Both the position numbers and the translations under genes were made by a program. Shown piece by piece: positions 16,556-25,281 of a stretch of 64,000 bases of DNA; position 1 is the stretch's first letter, and each line of letters begins with the position of its first letter. The notes under the pieces were generated by a model. It was given only the letters and a program-made list of their open reading frames with translations. It made no database searches and was not told where the DNA came from. This DNA is from Phaeospirillum sp. (GTDB lineage: Bacteria; Pseudomonadota; Alphaproteobacteria; Rhodospirillales; Magnetospirillaceae): contig JAUSFB010000032.1 of the NCBI GenBank assembly GCA_030651575.1, forward strand, positions 637,841-701,840, written 5' to 3'.

Positions 16556-17326
16556 TCACTCCCGTTCCAAGGCCATCGCGGCCGCGGCCATCTCCAAGAT
16601 GACATCGACCAGATCGGGCTCGGCGCCGATGCCGGTGGCCAGCACGATGCGATGACCGGCGCTCTCGACCGGGCCGGCCTCGCCCGCCGTCAGTCCGAAC
16701 AGCGGCGGAATGTCCTGGCTGGCGTGCATGCCCTGCGCCACCAGCAACGGCAACGCCACCACGTCGCGGCGGTTCACCATGCCGGCCCAGGACGCCGCCA
16801 AGGGCTCTTGCTCCAGAAACACCAGCGCCACCTCGGCAAAGCGATTCATGGCGGCCATGGCGGCGGCGATGGCTCGGGGAGTGTCTCCCGCCCCCCCCGG
16901 CCGTGACGAGCCATGGGCGATCAGCAGCAGGGCGCTGTCCGCCACCGCCATGCCGGCGGCATTGGCCACGCCCTCGGCCCGGCAGGCCAGCAGCCCCGGA
17001 ATGCGGGGATGGGTGCCGGCCGGGGCGGTATAGAGCAAGCGGCGGCCGTCGCGCCGGGTTACCGGACCGGCCAGCCCCATCTCGCGCGGGATCAAGGTAT
17101 CGGTGTAATAGCCCTTGCCGGCAAAGACCGGCACCACCACCACGGTGGCGGCGTCCACCAGACGCTCCGCCGCCGCCAGGGGCGGCTCCTGCTTCATGAA
17201 AACCGCCGCCACCTGGGCGAACAGGCCGCGACGGCGGATATCCTCGACCAGGGCGAGAACGGGGACGGCGCCGTCGGGATGGCGGGTGGACCCATGGCCA
17301 ACCAGCACCAGCGCCGTATCCTTCAT
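16556..17326 (-). CDS. Two-domain CbiX/SirB-type chelatase
   Basis: 256 aa, an internal duplication of the CbiX fold: the first repeat has LVLVGHGSTRHPDG and the second LLLIAHGSSRPGG, each carrying a His near the start of the domain; a second candidate metal-site segment is VVVPVFAGKGYYTDT. CbiX inserts cobalt, and SirB-type members insert iron, into sirohydrochlorin. The start overlaps the upstream SUMT stop by four bases (ATGA). With SUMT it gives two of the steps from uroporphyrinogen III to sirohaem, the DsrAB cofactor, so iron insertion for rDsr is the likely role (inference); cobalt for B12 is the alternative. Confidence 0.88.
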   Translation of the reverse strand: MKDTALVLVGHGSTRHPDGAVPVLALVEDIRRRGLFAQVAAVFMKQEPPLAAAERLVDAATVVVVPVFAGKGYYTDTLIPREMGLAGPVTRRDGRRLLYTAPAGTHPRIPGLLACRAEGVANAAGMAVADSALLLIAHGSSRPGGAGDTPRAIAAAMAAMNRFAEVALVFLEQEPLAASWAGMVNRRDVVALPLLVAQGMHASQDIPPLFGLTAGEAGPVESAGHRIVLATGIGAEPDLVDVILEMAAAAMALERE

Positions 17327-18135
17327 TTCATCTGGTCTTCGCTGGAACATATGGAAGATTCCTCCGGCGTGAACCAATCCAACTGATCGGCCAGCGACAC
17401 CACCCGGCCGATGACGATCAGGGTGGGGGCCTGAAGCTTGGCGGCCCGGGTCAAATCCACCAGGGTCTCCAAGGTGCCGATCACCCGGCGCTGACGCGGG
17501 GTGGTGCCATTCTCGATGGCGGCGGCGGGGGTCGCGGCCGGCAGTCCGGCGGCGATCAGCTCGGCGGAGGTCTCCGACAGCGATTGCAGGCCCATATAGA
17601 TCACCAGGGTGGTGTCGGGATCGGCCAGCTTGCCCCAGTCGAGATCCAGCCGGAGGCCGTCGCGCAGATGACCGGGCACGAACCGCACCCCGGTGGCCAG
17701 ACCGCGATGGGTCAACGGAATGCCGGCATAGCTGGAACAGCCGGCGGCGGCGCTGATTCCCGGCACCACCTCGAAGGTGACGCCGTTTTGCGCCAGATAC
17801 AGCGCTTCCTCGCTGCCACGGCCAAACACAAAGGAATCGCCCCCCTTGAGTCGCACCACGTCGCGGCCGGAGCGGGCCAGACTGACCAGCCGGTCGTTGA
17901 TCTCGTCTTGCACCAGATGGTGGTGCCCCAGCGCCTTGCCGGCATAGATCCGCTCGGCCGAGGGTGGAATCAGGGCCATGATCTCGGGACTGACCAGTCG
18001 GTCATAGACCACCACCTCGGCATTTTGGATCAGGCGGAACGCCTTGACGGTCAGCAGGTCGGGATCACCCGGACCCGCGCCCACCAGGACGACCCGTCCC
18101 ACCTTGCTCGACTGCTGATTCCCAACCTGGCTCAT
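17323..18135 (-). CDS. cobA: Uroporphyrinogen-III C-methyltransferase (SUMT)
   Basis: 270 aa. Start at ATG 18135 follows GGGAGAGGC; the longer frame adds an unsupported leader. Motifs: [48 protein letters not shown] and [21 protein letters not shown]. It transfers two methyl groups from SAM to uroporphyrinogen III to make precorrin-2. It is the first gene of a two-gene unit with the CbiX chelatase. A second, non-identical SUMT gene occurs at 35,487-36,254. Confidence 0.95.
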   Translation of the reverse strand: MSQVGNQQSSKVGRVVLVGAGPGDPDLLTVKAFRLIQNAEVVVYDRLVSPEIMALIPPSAERIYAGKALGHHHLVQDEINDRLVSLARSGRDVVRLKGGDSFVFGRGSEEALYLAQNGVTFEVVPGISAAAGCSSYAGIPLTHRGLATGVRFVPGHLRDGLRLDLDWGKLADPDTTLVIYMGLQSLSETSAELIAAGLPAATPAAAIENGTTPRQRRVIGTLETLVDLTRAAKLQAPTLIVIGRVVSLADQLDWFTPEESSICSSEDQMK

Positions 18136-18290
18136 CGCCTCTCCCGCCCGCTGCTTATTATTTGCCGCTAATATGACCATGAGATGAAAGCCCGCGCCAT
18201 AGGGAACCGGCATTTGCCGCCAGCCCTTCCCCAAAGGCCCGATGCTCGGATATGGTGGAGCACTGATCCCTCTTTAACCCTGGCCATTCC

Positions 18291-19307
18291 GTGACAATCG
18301 CCCCAGCCGCCCGTCATCATCCCCATCCCAGCCATCGCCACGTTCACCGCCGCAGAACGCTGCGGCGGACGGTCTACCACATGCTGGGCGGGGAAGGCCA
18401 TTCCGACCTGCTGGTCAAGCTGGTCGATTCGTTTCTGATCGCCCTGATCGTACTGAATGTGCTGGCGGTGGTGATGGAATCGGTGGAGCACCTGTCCATC
18501 GCCCATGGGCCGGTCTTCCACGGCTTTGACCTGATTTCGGTGGCGATCTTCAGCATCGAGTATCTGCTGCGGCTGTGGACGGCGGTCGAAATCGACGAGC
18601 CGCGCTTTCACCATCCGGTCTGGGGACGGATGCGCTGGGCGGTATCGCCCATGGCGGTGGTGGACCTGCTGTCGGTGCTGCCGTTTTATCTGGGTATCGT
18701 GGTCGAGATCGATCTGCGCGCCATCCGGGTGTTGCGGGTACTGCGCGTGTTCAAGCTGGGCCGCTATTCCATGGCCATGAGCGTGATGGGCGCGGTGGCG
18801 CGCCAGGAGGCAAGGTCCATCAGCGCCGTCCTGTTCGTCATGATGGTCATCCTGGTTCTGACCTCCAGCCTGATCTACCTGTTCGAACATCGCGCCCAGC
18901 CTCATATCTTCAGCGATATCCCCACCTCCATGTGGTGGGCGGTGGTGACGCTGACCACCCTGGGCTACGGTGACATGGTGCCGGTGACCCCGATGGGCCG
19001 GATGCTGGGGGCGCTGACCGCGATCCTGGGCGTGGGCATGATCGCCCTGCCCGCCGGTGTGCTGGCCTCGGGCTTTTCCGAACAGATGCGAATCCGCCGC
19101 GAGGAATACCGGGAGGCGGTGGAAAAGGCGTTGGAGGACGGCAACCTCAAGCGCAGCGAACGCCGCCTGCTGGAACAGACCCGCCGGACATTGCAGCTAT
19201 CCGACGACGAGGCCTCGCTGATCTTGCGCCAGGCAGTGGAGACCGGCCATCTCTGCCCCCATTGCAGCAAGCCGCTACGCCAGCATCAACGGTCGGAAGA
19301 AGAGTAA
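18291..19307 (+). CDS. Voltage-gated-type potassium channel (6 TM)
   Basis: 338 aa from a GTG start. Six helices with an S4-like arginine ladder (LRAIRVLRVLRVFKLGRY) and the K+ selectivity filter TTLGYGDMVPVTP near residues 220-230, followed by the S6 helix LGVGMIALPAGVLASGF. The cytoplasmic C-terminus is a charged coiled coil (ALEDGNLKRSERRLLEQTRR) ending in a CPHC pair. It forms a tetrameric K+ channel in the inner membrane. Start is uncertain; an ATG at 18381 would still keep all helices but lose the N-terminal His-rich tail. Confidence 0.9.
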   Translation: MTIAPAARHHPHPSHRHVHRRRTLRRTVYHMLGGEGHSDLLVKLVDSFLIALIVLNVLAVVMESVEHLSIAHGPVFHGFDLISVAIFSIEYLLRLWTAVEIDEPRFHHPVWGRMRWAVSPMAVVDLLSVLPFYLGIVVEIDLRAIRVLRVLRVFKLGRYSMAMSVMGAVARQEARSISAVLFVMMVILVLTSSLIYLFEHRAQPHIFSDIPTSMWWAVVTLTTLGYGDMVPVTPMGRMLGALTAILGVGMIALPAGVLASGFSEQMRIRREEYREAVEKALEDGNLKRSERRLLEQTRRTLQLSDDEASLILRQAVETGHLCPHCSKPLRQHQRSEEE

Positions 19308-19350
19308 GGCGGCCAAAGGCCGGCGCGCCACATGGCCTCGCCCATATGAA

Positions 19351-21051
19351 TCAACCGAATCCGGCCTTGACCAGCAACTGGTGAAAGTCGCGCAGCGCCT
19401 TTTGCGCCCGCATCGGATCGGTGAATCCGTCGATGAAATGGGCGTCGAAATTGGGCTGGCGCAACAGCATCAAGATCCGCTGGCGGGCACGGGTCATGGC
19501 CTTGCCCTCCGGCAGCACCCCGGCGGCGCAGAACTGAACCAACCGCACGGCGCGGTCCCGCAGCGGTGAATCGTGGTGGTCCAGCTTCTCGACGATCTGC
19601 TCATCGATCAGGTAGCGTTCGAGAATCGTATCGATGAAATCGGCGACCTTGGTCTTCAATTCCGGCGGCAGGACCGAGGCCATGGCCACCCGGTGCGCAT
19701 TGGTGGCGCGCAGCATCCGTTCCTTGGGCGGCAAGGTCCGCAGGCACAGATCACTGATACTCCGGCAGCGGAATACCAGTTCCATGGTTTCCATGATATC
19801 GGGCGTATGCTCGGCGGCGAACGAGCTGCCGGCCAGCTCGCACAGATAAACCAGACCGGTAGCGGGATCGGGCAGGGCGCGAAAGACGCCCTCGATGGCG
19901 GCCTTGCGGCCGGCGGCGCCGCCTTGCTCGACCATGCGGGTATAGCGCGCGGTCACCGCATCGGCGGTTTCCGAGCCGCAGACAAAGCCGGTGGGGCAAA
20001 GCGCGCGGCCGATCAGGCGCTTGAACTCCTCGAACTCCTTGGTGGTGTCGTTGCGCATCAGCGGGTTGGGCGAACGGATCTGGCGATGAGCCCGGTCGAG
20101 CAGAACGTTGCGGCTGATGGGAAGTTTTTTCTCGGCGAACAGCCGGTTGAGAACCTCGGCCGACTCTCCGGCGTCGCTCTTGACCGGCGGCATCTTGCCA
20201 TCGGCAAGATCGAACATGGCGATGATCGCGGCGCCGAGACCCGGCTGCCACCCCAGCACGTCTTGCACCACGTTCGAACCCAGCACGTCGGCGATGACGC
20301 CGTCCAGCATCTCAACGGCGTGAGGATCGGAATCCTCGACCGCCAGGGCGCACAGCCGCTCCAGCTTGCCGACCCAGTTCCGCACGTTGATCAGGTCGCG
20401 CGACAGCACCACCATGGCCAGATAGTCGCGATCCTCGCTCTCGCCCATGGCGCCCAGCTTGGCGATCACATCGCTGAAACGGCCGTCGAGCTTGGGCAGC
20501 TTCAGGCTTTCCACCCGCCGCGCCCGCGCCGAGATATTGTCGATGGATTTAAAGATTTCCTGGCTGCGGTCCTTGGGGGCCTGCTCGCCATCCTTGGTCT
20601 GAAGCTGGGCGACCCGATCCACCGCCGACGGCACCAGGGAGTCCTTCTCCTGAAGGCGCTTCAGCTCCTTGTAGGAGTGCATCAGCTCGGTTGGCGTCAG
20701 AAACGCCTTGTCCAGATAGGTACGGAACACCCGGTTCATCACCCCACGGGCATCGGGACCGAGGAATTCTTCCGGAGTTTCGCATTTTTCGGCGGGCACC
20801 GAATCGATGGGAGTAATGCGGATAGGGCCGTCATCCTTGACGGCGCGGGTCTCGCAAAAGACCTCGGTCTCCACCATGGTACCGTCGGAGCGCAGCCAAT
20901 TGCGCACGATCTTGGCACCCTCGCACTTCTTGTCGGCGAGGAGCTTTTTGGCCAAGGTCCGGGCTTCGTCTTCTTTGTAGACGATGGTTTCCGTCGACCA
21001 GCGACCGTCCTTTGATACCTGTACTTCGAAGCTAGCGCGATCCGCGACCAT
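19351..21051 (-). CDS. Conserved-type 566-aa helical protein, function unknown
   Basis: No signal peptide or membrane helix. Residues about 5-70 form a small alpha/beta domain (SFEVQVSKDGRWSTETIVYK, AKKLLADKKCEGAKIVRNWL). The rest is almost entirely helical with repeated charged helices, e.g. FSDVIAKLGAMGESEDRDYL and LERLCALAVEDSDPHAVEML, and a C-terminal helical repeat. I recognise the N-terminal module only as the kind of small domain that precedes signalling domains in Rhodospirillales. Function is not assigned. It is convergent with the K+ channel and divergent from the small membrane protein. Confidence 0.75.
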   Translation of the reverse strand: MVADRASFEVQVSKDGRWSTETIVYKEDEARTLAKKLLADKKCEGAKIVRNWLRSDGTMVETEVFCETRAVKDDGPIRITPIDSVPAEKCETPEEFLGPDARGVMNRVFRTYLDKAFLTPTELMHSYKELKRLQEKDSLVPSAVDRVAQLQTKDGEQAPKDRSQEIFKSIDNISARARRVESLKLPKLDGRFSDVIAKLGAMGESEDRDYLAMVVLSRDLINVRNWVGKLERLCALAVEDSDPHAVEMLDGVIADVLGSNVVQDVLGWQPGLGAAIIAMFDLADGKMPPVKSDAGESAEVLNRLFAEKKLPISRNVLLDRAHRQIRSPNPLMRNDTTKEFEEFKRLIGRALCPTGFVCGSETADAVTARYTRMVEQGGAAGRKAAIEGVFRALPDPATGLVYLCELAGSSFAAEHTPDIMETMELVFRCRSISDLCLRTLPPKERMLRATNAHRVAMASVLPPELKTKVADFIDTILERYLIDEQIVEKLDHHDSPLRDRAVRLVQFCAAGVLPEGKAMTRARQRILMLLRQPNFDAHFIDGFTDPMRAQKALRDFHQLLVKAGFG

Positions 21052-21242
21052 TCTGGTGCCGCCCTATTCGACCTTTTTCATAAATCCGCGCGCGCCCCCC
21101 AAAGCCGCACCCGGAGAACAGAAATACCCGCGAATGATACAAGTTGTCACGGCTTTCTTGGCGTACGTCTCGTCTTGCGTCCCGCTCCGGGAAAGCAGAG
21201 AATCGCTTCCGGCCGGGATTGGCCAGGACAGGGGGTGCGAAG

Positions 21243-21602
21243 ATGGCGGCATACCGGGTATCGTTCATCAAGGCCGGCGGCTGGACCCGCCTGGGACTCG
21301 CCGGAGCGGTCGGCGTGCTGTTGTCCACCCCCATGCTGTGGGCCTTGGGCAGCTTCGGCTTTGCCGATGAAGCCATTCACCGCGCCATCGTCTTCGCCCT
21401 GTCCGGGGTGTGGTGCCCGATCGCCGTCGGCTATCTGATCGGCTGGGCCGTGCAGGGTTTCATCATCCGTCAAAGGGTGGTCGAGGAGGACGACGACTCC
21501 ATCCCGACTCCCGCCGCCACCCCCCACCGCCCACCGCCCGGACCGCCGGGCGGCGGTTCCCCGGCACGGGGCGCCCCGCCGCCTCGCTCTGGCGGTCGTT
21601 GA
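21243..21602 (+). CDS. Small two-helix membrane protein with Pro-rich tail
   Basis: 119 aa. Start at ATG 21243 after a GGGGG stretch; the longer frame has no ribosome site. Two hydrophobic helices (LGLAGAVGVLLSTPMLWALG and FALSGVWCPIAVGYLIGWAV) are followed by a short acidic stretch (VVEEDDDS) and a Pro/Gly-rich tail. Topology suggests both termini in the cytoplasm. It does not match a family I know. It converges on the 74-aa gene with a 3-base gap. Confidence 0.65.
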   Translation: MAAYRVSFIKAGGWTRLGLAGAVGVLLSTPMLWALGSFGFADEAIHRAIVFALSGVWCPIAVGYLIGWAVQGFIIRQRVVEEDDDSIPTPAATPHRPPPGPPGGGSPARGAPPPRSGGR

Positions 21603-21605
21603 CCA

Positions 21606-21830
21606 TCAATCCTCCGACCACTCAGTCATCACCGCCATCAACGCCTCGACCGTCGGCGCGTCGAGGTCGAGGATGGTGAAACGCGACCGCCCTTCCTTGA
21701 TCCGCAGGCGCAAAATCTGAAGGCCGCTGTCGTGATCGACCCGTTGCGCCAGGATCTCGCGACTCCACGGCGCGGCGATGGTGGCCAGGGTCGTCACCGT
21801 TTCTTCCGGGTGCTTGATATCGTCGGTCAT
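21606..21830 (-). CDS. Small hypothetical protein, dioxygenase operon
   Basis: 74 aa, MTDDIKHPEETVTTLATIAA..., with a beta-rich centre (GLQILRLRIKEGRSRFTILD) and a C-terminal helix. It begins 9 bases after the TauD-like dioxygenase stop and is read from the same strand, so the two are probably co-transcribed. It has no Cys and no membrane segment. Family unknown; the tight linkage suggests a partner or regulator of the dioxygenase. Confidence 0.6.
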   Translation of the reverse strand: MTDDIKHPEETVTTLATIAAPWSREILAQRVDHDSGLQILRLRIKEGRSRFTILDLDAPTVEALMAVMTEWSED

Positions 21831-21839
21831 CGGGATTCC

Positions 21840-22709
21840 TCAGATTCGGTCGTGGTAGCGCGCCCGGTACAGCAGACGGGGGCAGGCGGGATCATCGGCG
21901 AAAGGTTCGCGGGTGTGCAGCGGATTGTTGGACAGCAGCCCCTGGCCGGGTTGAAGAATATGCTCGAAACAATAGGCCGAGGGCGTCTCCAGCACCCGCC
22001 GGAGGACAGTGGCGGCGTACTGGGCCTGGGGCGACCATTCCACATTGCGGGCTCGGGCGGTATAGCGCATGTGCAAGCAGCCCTGCCCATCCACCGAAAA
22101 TACCGGTCCGACGGTCGCCGGGCGGCGCATGCCCTCCTCGTCATTGCCCGGAATGGTCATGGCGTCGGGCGCCATCAACGCCCGGATCAGCTCGGGATCC
22201 TCGTCGCGCAGCATGATATAAAGAATCTCGTGATCCATCAAGCGGTTGGCCCCACCCGAAGCCGCCGGCCGGGCGCAATGAAGCAGCAGCGCCCGCACCG
22301 TCCGCTCCGGCATATTATAGTAGCCGTCGGTGTGCCAGGTGATCGGCCGCTCGGTATAAGGAATATAGCGCGCCCGCGTCCCCTCGCGATGAACCGCCAG
22401 CGGCGTGACGCCATCCTCGTCGGCAAGATGGTTGGCGTCGATGCCGGTCAAGCCGAAGCGCCGGCCCAACGCCTTCAGCGCCGCCTTGTCGTCGCGGTCC
22501 AGGGAAACCGCCCCGGCATAGACCGCCATGTTCGAACGCCGGACCCGGTCCAGCAGCGCCCCATGCTCGGCGGCGGTCGGATCGGCGATATCGCCGACCT
22601 CCACCACCAGATCTCCGACGCTTGTGGGGGCCGATTCCAGCTTGGCGTCGCGCCAGCGGCCATAAGCCGAGCGGTCGGCGAGGGCGAAAGCCCCTACAAT
22701 TCCTAGCAT
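21840..22709 (-). CDS. TauD/TfdA-family Fe(II)/2-oxoglutarate dioxygenase
   Basis: 289 aa from ATG 22709, fixed by AGGAGG four bases upstream; a longer start at 22763 has none. The iron site is visible: HxD in TWHTDGYYN and a distal His in NNPLHTREPF, with a 2-oxoglutarate Arg plausible in YRARYHDRI. Family members oxidise taurine, sulfonates, carnitine precursors or herbicides. It stands divergently next to dsrA, so a role in releasing sulfite or sulfide from organosulfonates is an attractive inference, but the substrate cannot be read from sequence. Confidence 0.85.
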   Translation of the reverse strand: MLGIVGAFALADRSAYGRWRDAKLESAPTSVGDLVVEVGDIADPTAAEHGALLDRVRRSNMAVYAGAVSLDRDDKAALKALGRRFGLTGIDANHLADEDGVTPLAVHREGTRARYIPYTERPITWHTDGYYNMPERTVRALLLHCARPAASGGANRLMDHEILYIMLRDEDPELIRALMAPDAMTIPGNDEEGMRRPATVGPVFSVDGQGCLHMRYTARARNVEWSPQAQYAATVLRRVLETPSAYCFEHILQPGQGLLSNNPLHTREPFADDPACPRLLYRARYHDRI

Positions 22710-22769
22710 TTTTCCTCCTGCCGCATTTTCATGCAGCTTCGCTAAAGAATCCACTTGGATCATCGTACT

Positions 22770-22783
22770 TCATAATATTATGA
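22770..22783. promoter_or_regulatory. 14-bp perfect palindrome between dioxygenase and dsrA
   Basis: TCATAATATTATGA is a perfect palindrome in an AT-rich part of the divergent region. An outer pair GGATCAT (22757-22763) / ATGATCC (22780-22786) is partly superimposed. It lies 61 bases from the dioxygenase start and 155 from dsrA, so a regulator bound here could control both. A hairpin GGGTC/GACCC follows at 22798-22817. No canonical promoter could be assigned for dsrA. Confidence 0.4.
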
Positions 22784-22937
22784 TCCATTAATGTAACGGG
22801 TCGCAATAGAATGACCCCACCACAGGGACGAAATCCAGGAAGCACGCTTCCCACGGATTGTTGACATCATCTGACGGGCCAACACGCCGGCTTTTGCCGC
22901 GTGCCGATGAATAACGACGGTTAGGGAGCGATAAGCG

Positions 22938-24188
22938 ATGTCGAAGAAGATGCCCTCCACGCCGATGCTGGACGAGTTGGAAAGCGGCCCCTGGCCGAGC
23001 TTCGTCAGCGGCTTGAAGCGCTTGGCCGAAGTCGACGCCAAGCCGCATGGCGCGATCATGAAAAGCCTGCTGGGCCAGTTGGAGCACAGCTACCAGACCC
23101 GCAAGGGCTACTGGAAAGGTGGTACGGTCGGCGTATTCGGCTATGGCGCGGGCGTCATTCCGCGCTTCTCCGAAGTGGCCGGCCAATTCCCCGAATCGTC
23201 GGAATTCCACACCATCCGCATCATGCCGGCCCCCGGCTTTTTCTATGACACCAAGTCGCTGCGCGAGATGTGCGACATCTGGGAAGAGCATGGCTCGGGG
23301 CTGATCGCCCTGCACGGCCAAAGCGGGGACATCATGTTCCAGGGCTGCCGCACCGATCAGGTCCAGCCCGCCTGGGACAAGCTGAACGAGATGGGCTTCG
23401 ACATGGGCGGCGCCGGCGCTGGCGTGCGCACCGCCGCCTCTTGCATCGGCCCCGCCCGCTGCGAGCAGGCCTGCTTCGACACCCTGGCCGCCCACCGCAC
23501 CGTCATCAACGACTTCACCGACGACATCCACCGCCCGTCGCTGCCGTACAAGATGAAGTTCAAGTTCTCCGGCTGCGCCAACGACTGCGCCAACGCCACC
23601 CAGCGCGCTGACGTCGCCATCCTGGGAACCTGGAAGGACGACATGCAGGTCAACCAGACCGAGGTTCAGGCCAAGGTCAAGCAGCTGGGCCGCAAGGAGT
23701 TCATCAATCAGGTCATCCGCATGTGCCCGACCCAGGCCCTGGGCCTGAACGACGACGACACCCTGGACGTGGACAACAAATCCTGCGTGCGCTGCATGCA
23801 CTGCATCAATGTCTGCACCAAGGCGCTGAAGCCCGGCAAGGAACGGGGCATCTGCATCCTGGTCGGCGGCAAGCGCACCTTGAAGATCGGCGATCTGCTG
23901 GGCACCGTGGTGGTGCCGTTCATGAAGTTGGAGAGCGAAGACGACTTCGCCGCCCTGACCGATCTGTGTCACCGCATGTTGGACTTCTTCGCCGACAACG
24001 CCCTGGAGCACGAGCGCACCGGCGAGATGATCGAGCGGATCGGCCTGACCAACTACCTGGAAGGCCTGGAACTGCCGCTGGACGTCAACATGATCAGCCA
24101 GCCGCGCACCAACTCCTATGTCCGTACCGACGGCTGGGCGGAAGAAGTGCGCAAGTGGAACGAAACCAAGTCCGGCGCGGCCGAGTAG
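22938..24188 (+). CDS. dsrA: Reverse-type dissimilatory sulfite reductase, alpha subunit
   Basis: 416 aa. With DsrB it forms an alpha2beta2 sirohaem-[4Fe-4S] enzyme in the cytoplasm that in sulfur oxidisers turns DsrC-bound sulfur into sulfite. Sirohaem/cluster ligands are C169 and C175 (CIGPARC) and C213 and C217 (CANDC). A ferredoxin-like domain holds C283, C286, C289 and C293 in CVRCMHCINVC. It opens the dsr operon, 11 bases before dsrB. The company of dsrEFH and dsrL marks the oxidative rather than the reductive type. Confidence 0.97.
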   Translation: MSKKMPSTPMLDELESGPWPSFVSGLKRLAEVDAKPHGAIMKSLLGQLEHSYQTRKGYWKGGTVGVFGYGAGVIPRFSEVAGQFPESSEFHTIRIMPAPGFFYDTKSLREMCDIWEEHGSGLIALHGQSGDIMFQGCRTDQVQPAWDKLNEMGFDMGGAGAGVRTAASCIGPARCEQACFDTLAAHRTVINDFTDDIHRPSLPYKMKFKFSGCANDCANATQRADVAILGTWKDDMQVNQTEVQAKVKQLGRKEFINQVIRMCPTQALGLNDDDTLDVDNKSCVRCMHCINVCTKALKPGKERGICILVGGKRTLKIGDLLGTVVVPFMKLESEDDFAALTDLCHRMLDFFADNALEHERTGEMIERIGLTNYLEGLELPLDVNMISQPRTNSYVRTDGWAEEVRKWNETKSGAAE

Positions 24189-24199
24189 GGAGAAATCTG

Positions 24200-25270
24200 A
24201 TGAGCGAACTTCGTCGTCCCATCGAAAGCGGCGTGCCGGATTCCAAGCAGTTCATGCATCCGGCGCTGGTCAGGAATTACGGCAAGTGGGCTTGGCACGA
24301 CCGGCCCCAGCCCGGCGTCCTGCGCCATGTGTCGGAAAGCGGCGAGGCGGTCTTCACCGTCAAGGCCGGCACCCAGCGCCAGATGGACATCTTCACCGTC
24401 CGCCGGCTGTGCGACATCGCCGACGCGTTCTGCGACGGTCATATCCGCTTTACCATCCGCTCGTCGGTCGAGTTCATGACCACCGACGAAAGCAAGATCA
24501 AGCCGCTGATCGAACGCCTGGAAAAGGAAGGTTTTCCGGTGGGCGGCACCGGCAACTCGGTGGGCTTCATCAGCCACACCCAGGGCTGGCTGCACTGCGA
24601 CATCCCCGGCACCGACGCCTCGGGCGTGGTCAAGGCGATGATGGACGAACTCTATTCCGAGTTCAAAAATGAGGAAATGCCCAACCGGGTCAAGATCACC
24701 ACCAGTTGCTGCCAGATCAACTGCGGCGGACAGGGCGACATCGCCATCAACGTCCAGCATACCAAGCCGCCGGTGATCAACCACGCCCTGGTGTCCGGCG
24801 TGTGCGAGCGCCCCACCGTGATCGCCCGCTGCCCGGTGGCCGCCATCCGCCCGGCCCTGGTGGACGGCAAGCCCTCGCTGGAAGTCGATGAGAAGAAATG
24901 CGTGTGCTGCGGCGCCTGCTTCCCGCCCTGCCCGCCCATGCAGATCAACGACCCGATCCACTCCAAGATCGCCATCTGGGTGGGTGGCAAACACTCCTCG
25001 ACCCGCTCCAAGCCCATGTTCCACAAGCTGGTCGCCGCCGGCCTGCCCAACAACGCGCCGCGCTGGCCGGAAGTGGCCGAGGTGGTCAAAAAGATCCTGT
25101 CCACCTACAAGGCCGACGCCAGGCCGTGGGAGCGCATGGGCGAGTGGATCGAACGGATCGGCTGGCCGCGCTTCTTCGAGATGACCGAACTGCCGTTCAC
25201 CAAGTACCACGTCGATACGTGGCGCGGCGGCCGCGCCAATCTCAACGCCTCCAGCCACCTGCACTTCTAG
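24200..25270 (+). CDS. dsrB: Reverse-type dissimilatory sulfite reductase, beta subunit
   Basis: 356 aa. Start at ATG 24200 has GGGAGA seven bases upstream, directly after the dsrA stop. The sirohaem/cluster segment is TSCCQINCGGQGD (C170, C171, C175) with CPVAAI further on; a ferredoxin-like domain carries CVCCGACFPPCPP. The TDASGVVKAMMDELYSEFKN region is typical of DsrB. Together with DsrA it is the catalytic core of the pathway, and its sirohaem must come from the SUMT/CbiX/DsrN enzymes in this window. Confidence 0.97.
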   Translation: MSELRRPIESGVPDSKQFMHPALVRNYGKWAWHDRPQPGVLRHVSESGEAVFTVKAGTQRQMDIFTVRRLCDIADAFCDGHIRFTIRSSVEFMTTDESKIKPLIERLEKEGFPVGGTGNSVGFISHTQGWLHCDIPGTDASGVVKAMMDELYSEFKNEEMPNRVKITTSCCQINCGGQGDIAINVQHTKPPVINHALVSGVCERPTVIARCPVAAIRPALVDGKPSLEVDEKKCVCCGACFPPCPPMQINDPIHSKIAIWVGGKHSSTRSKPMFHKLVAAGLPNNAPRWPEVAEVVKKILSTYKADARPWERMGEWIERIGWPRFFEMTELPFTKYHVDTWRGGRANLNASSHLHF

Positions 25271-25281
25271 GGTATCGGATC

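Noticed and set aside
19573..21015. 480-aa plus-strand open frame opposite the 566-aa gene
   Set aside because: Translation is His/Gln/Asp/Arg-rich without domains; the minus-strand frame has normal globular composition and codon usage.
22861..22866. TTGACA as -35 box of dsrA
   Set aside because: No -10 element at a 16-18 base spacing; assignment would be arbitrary.
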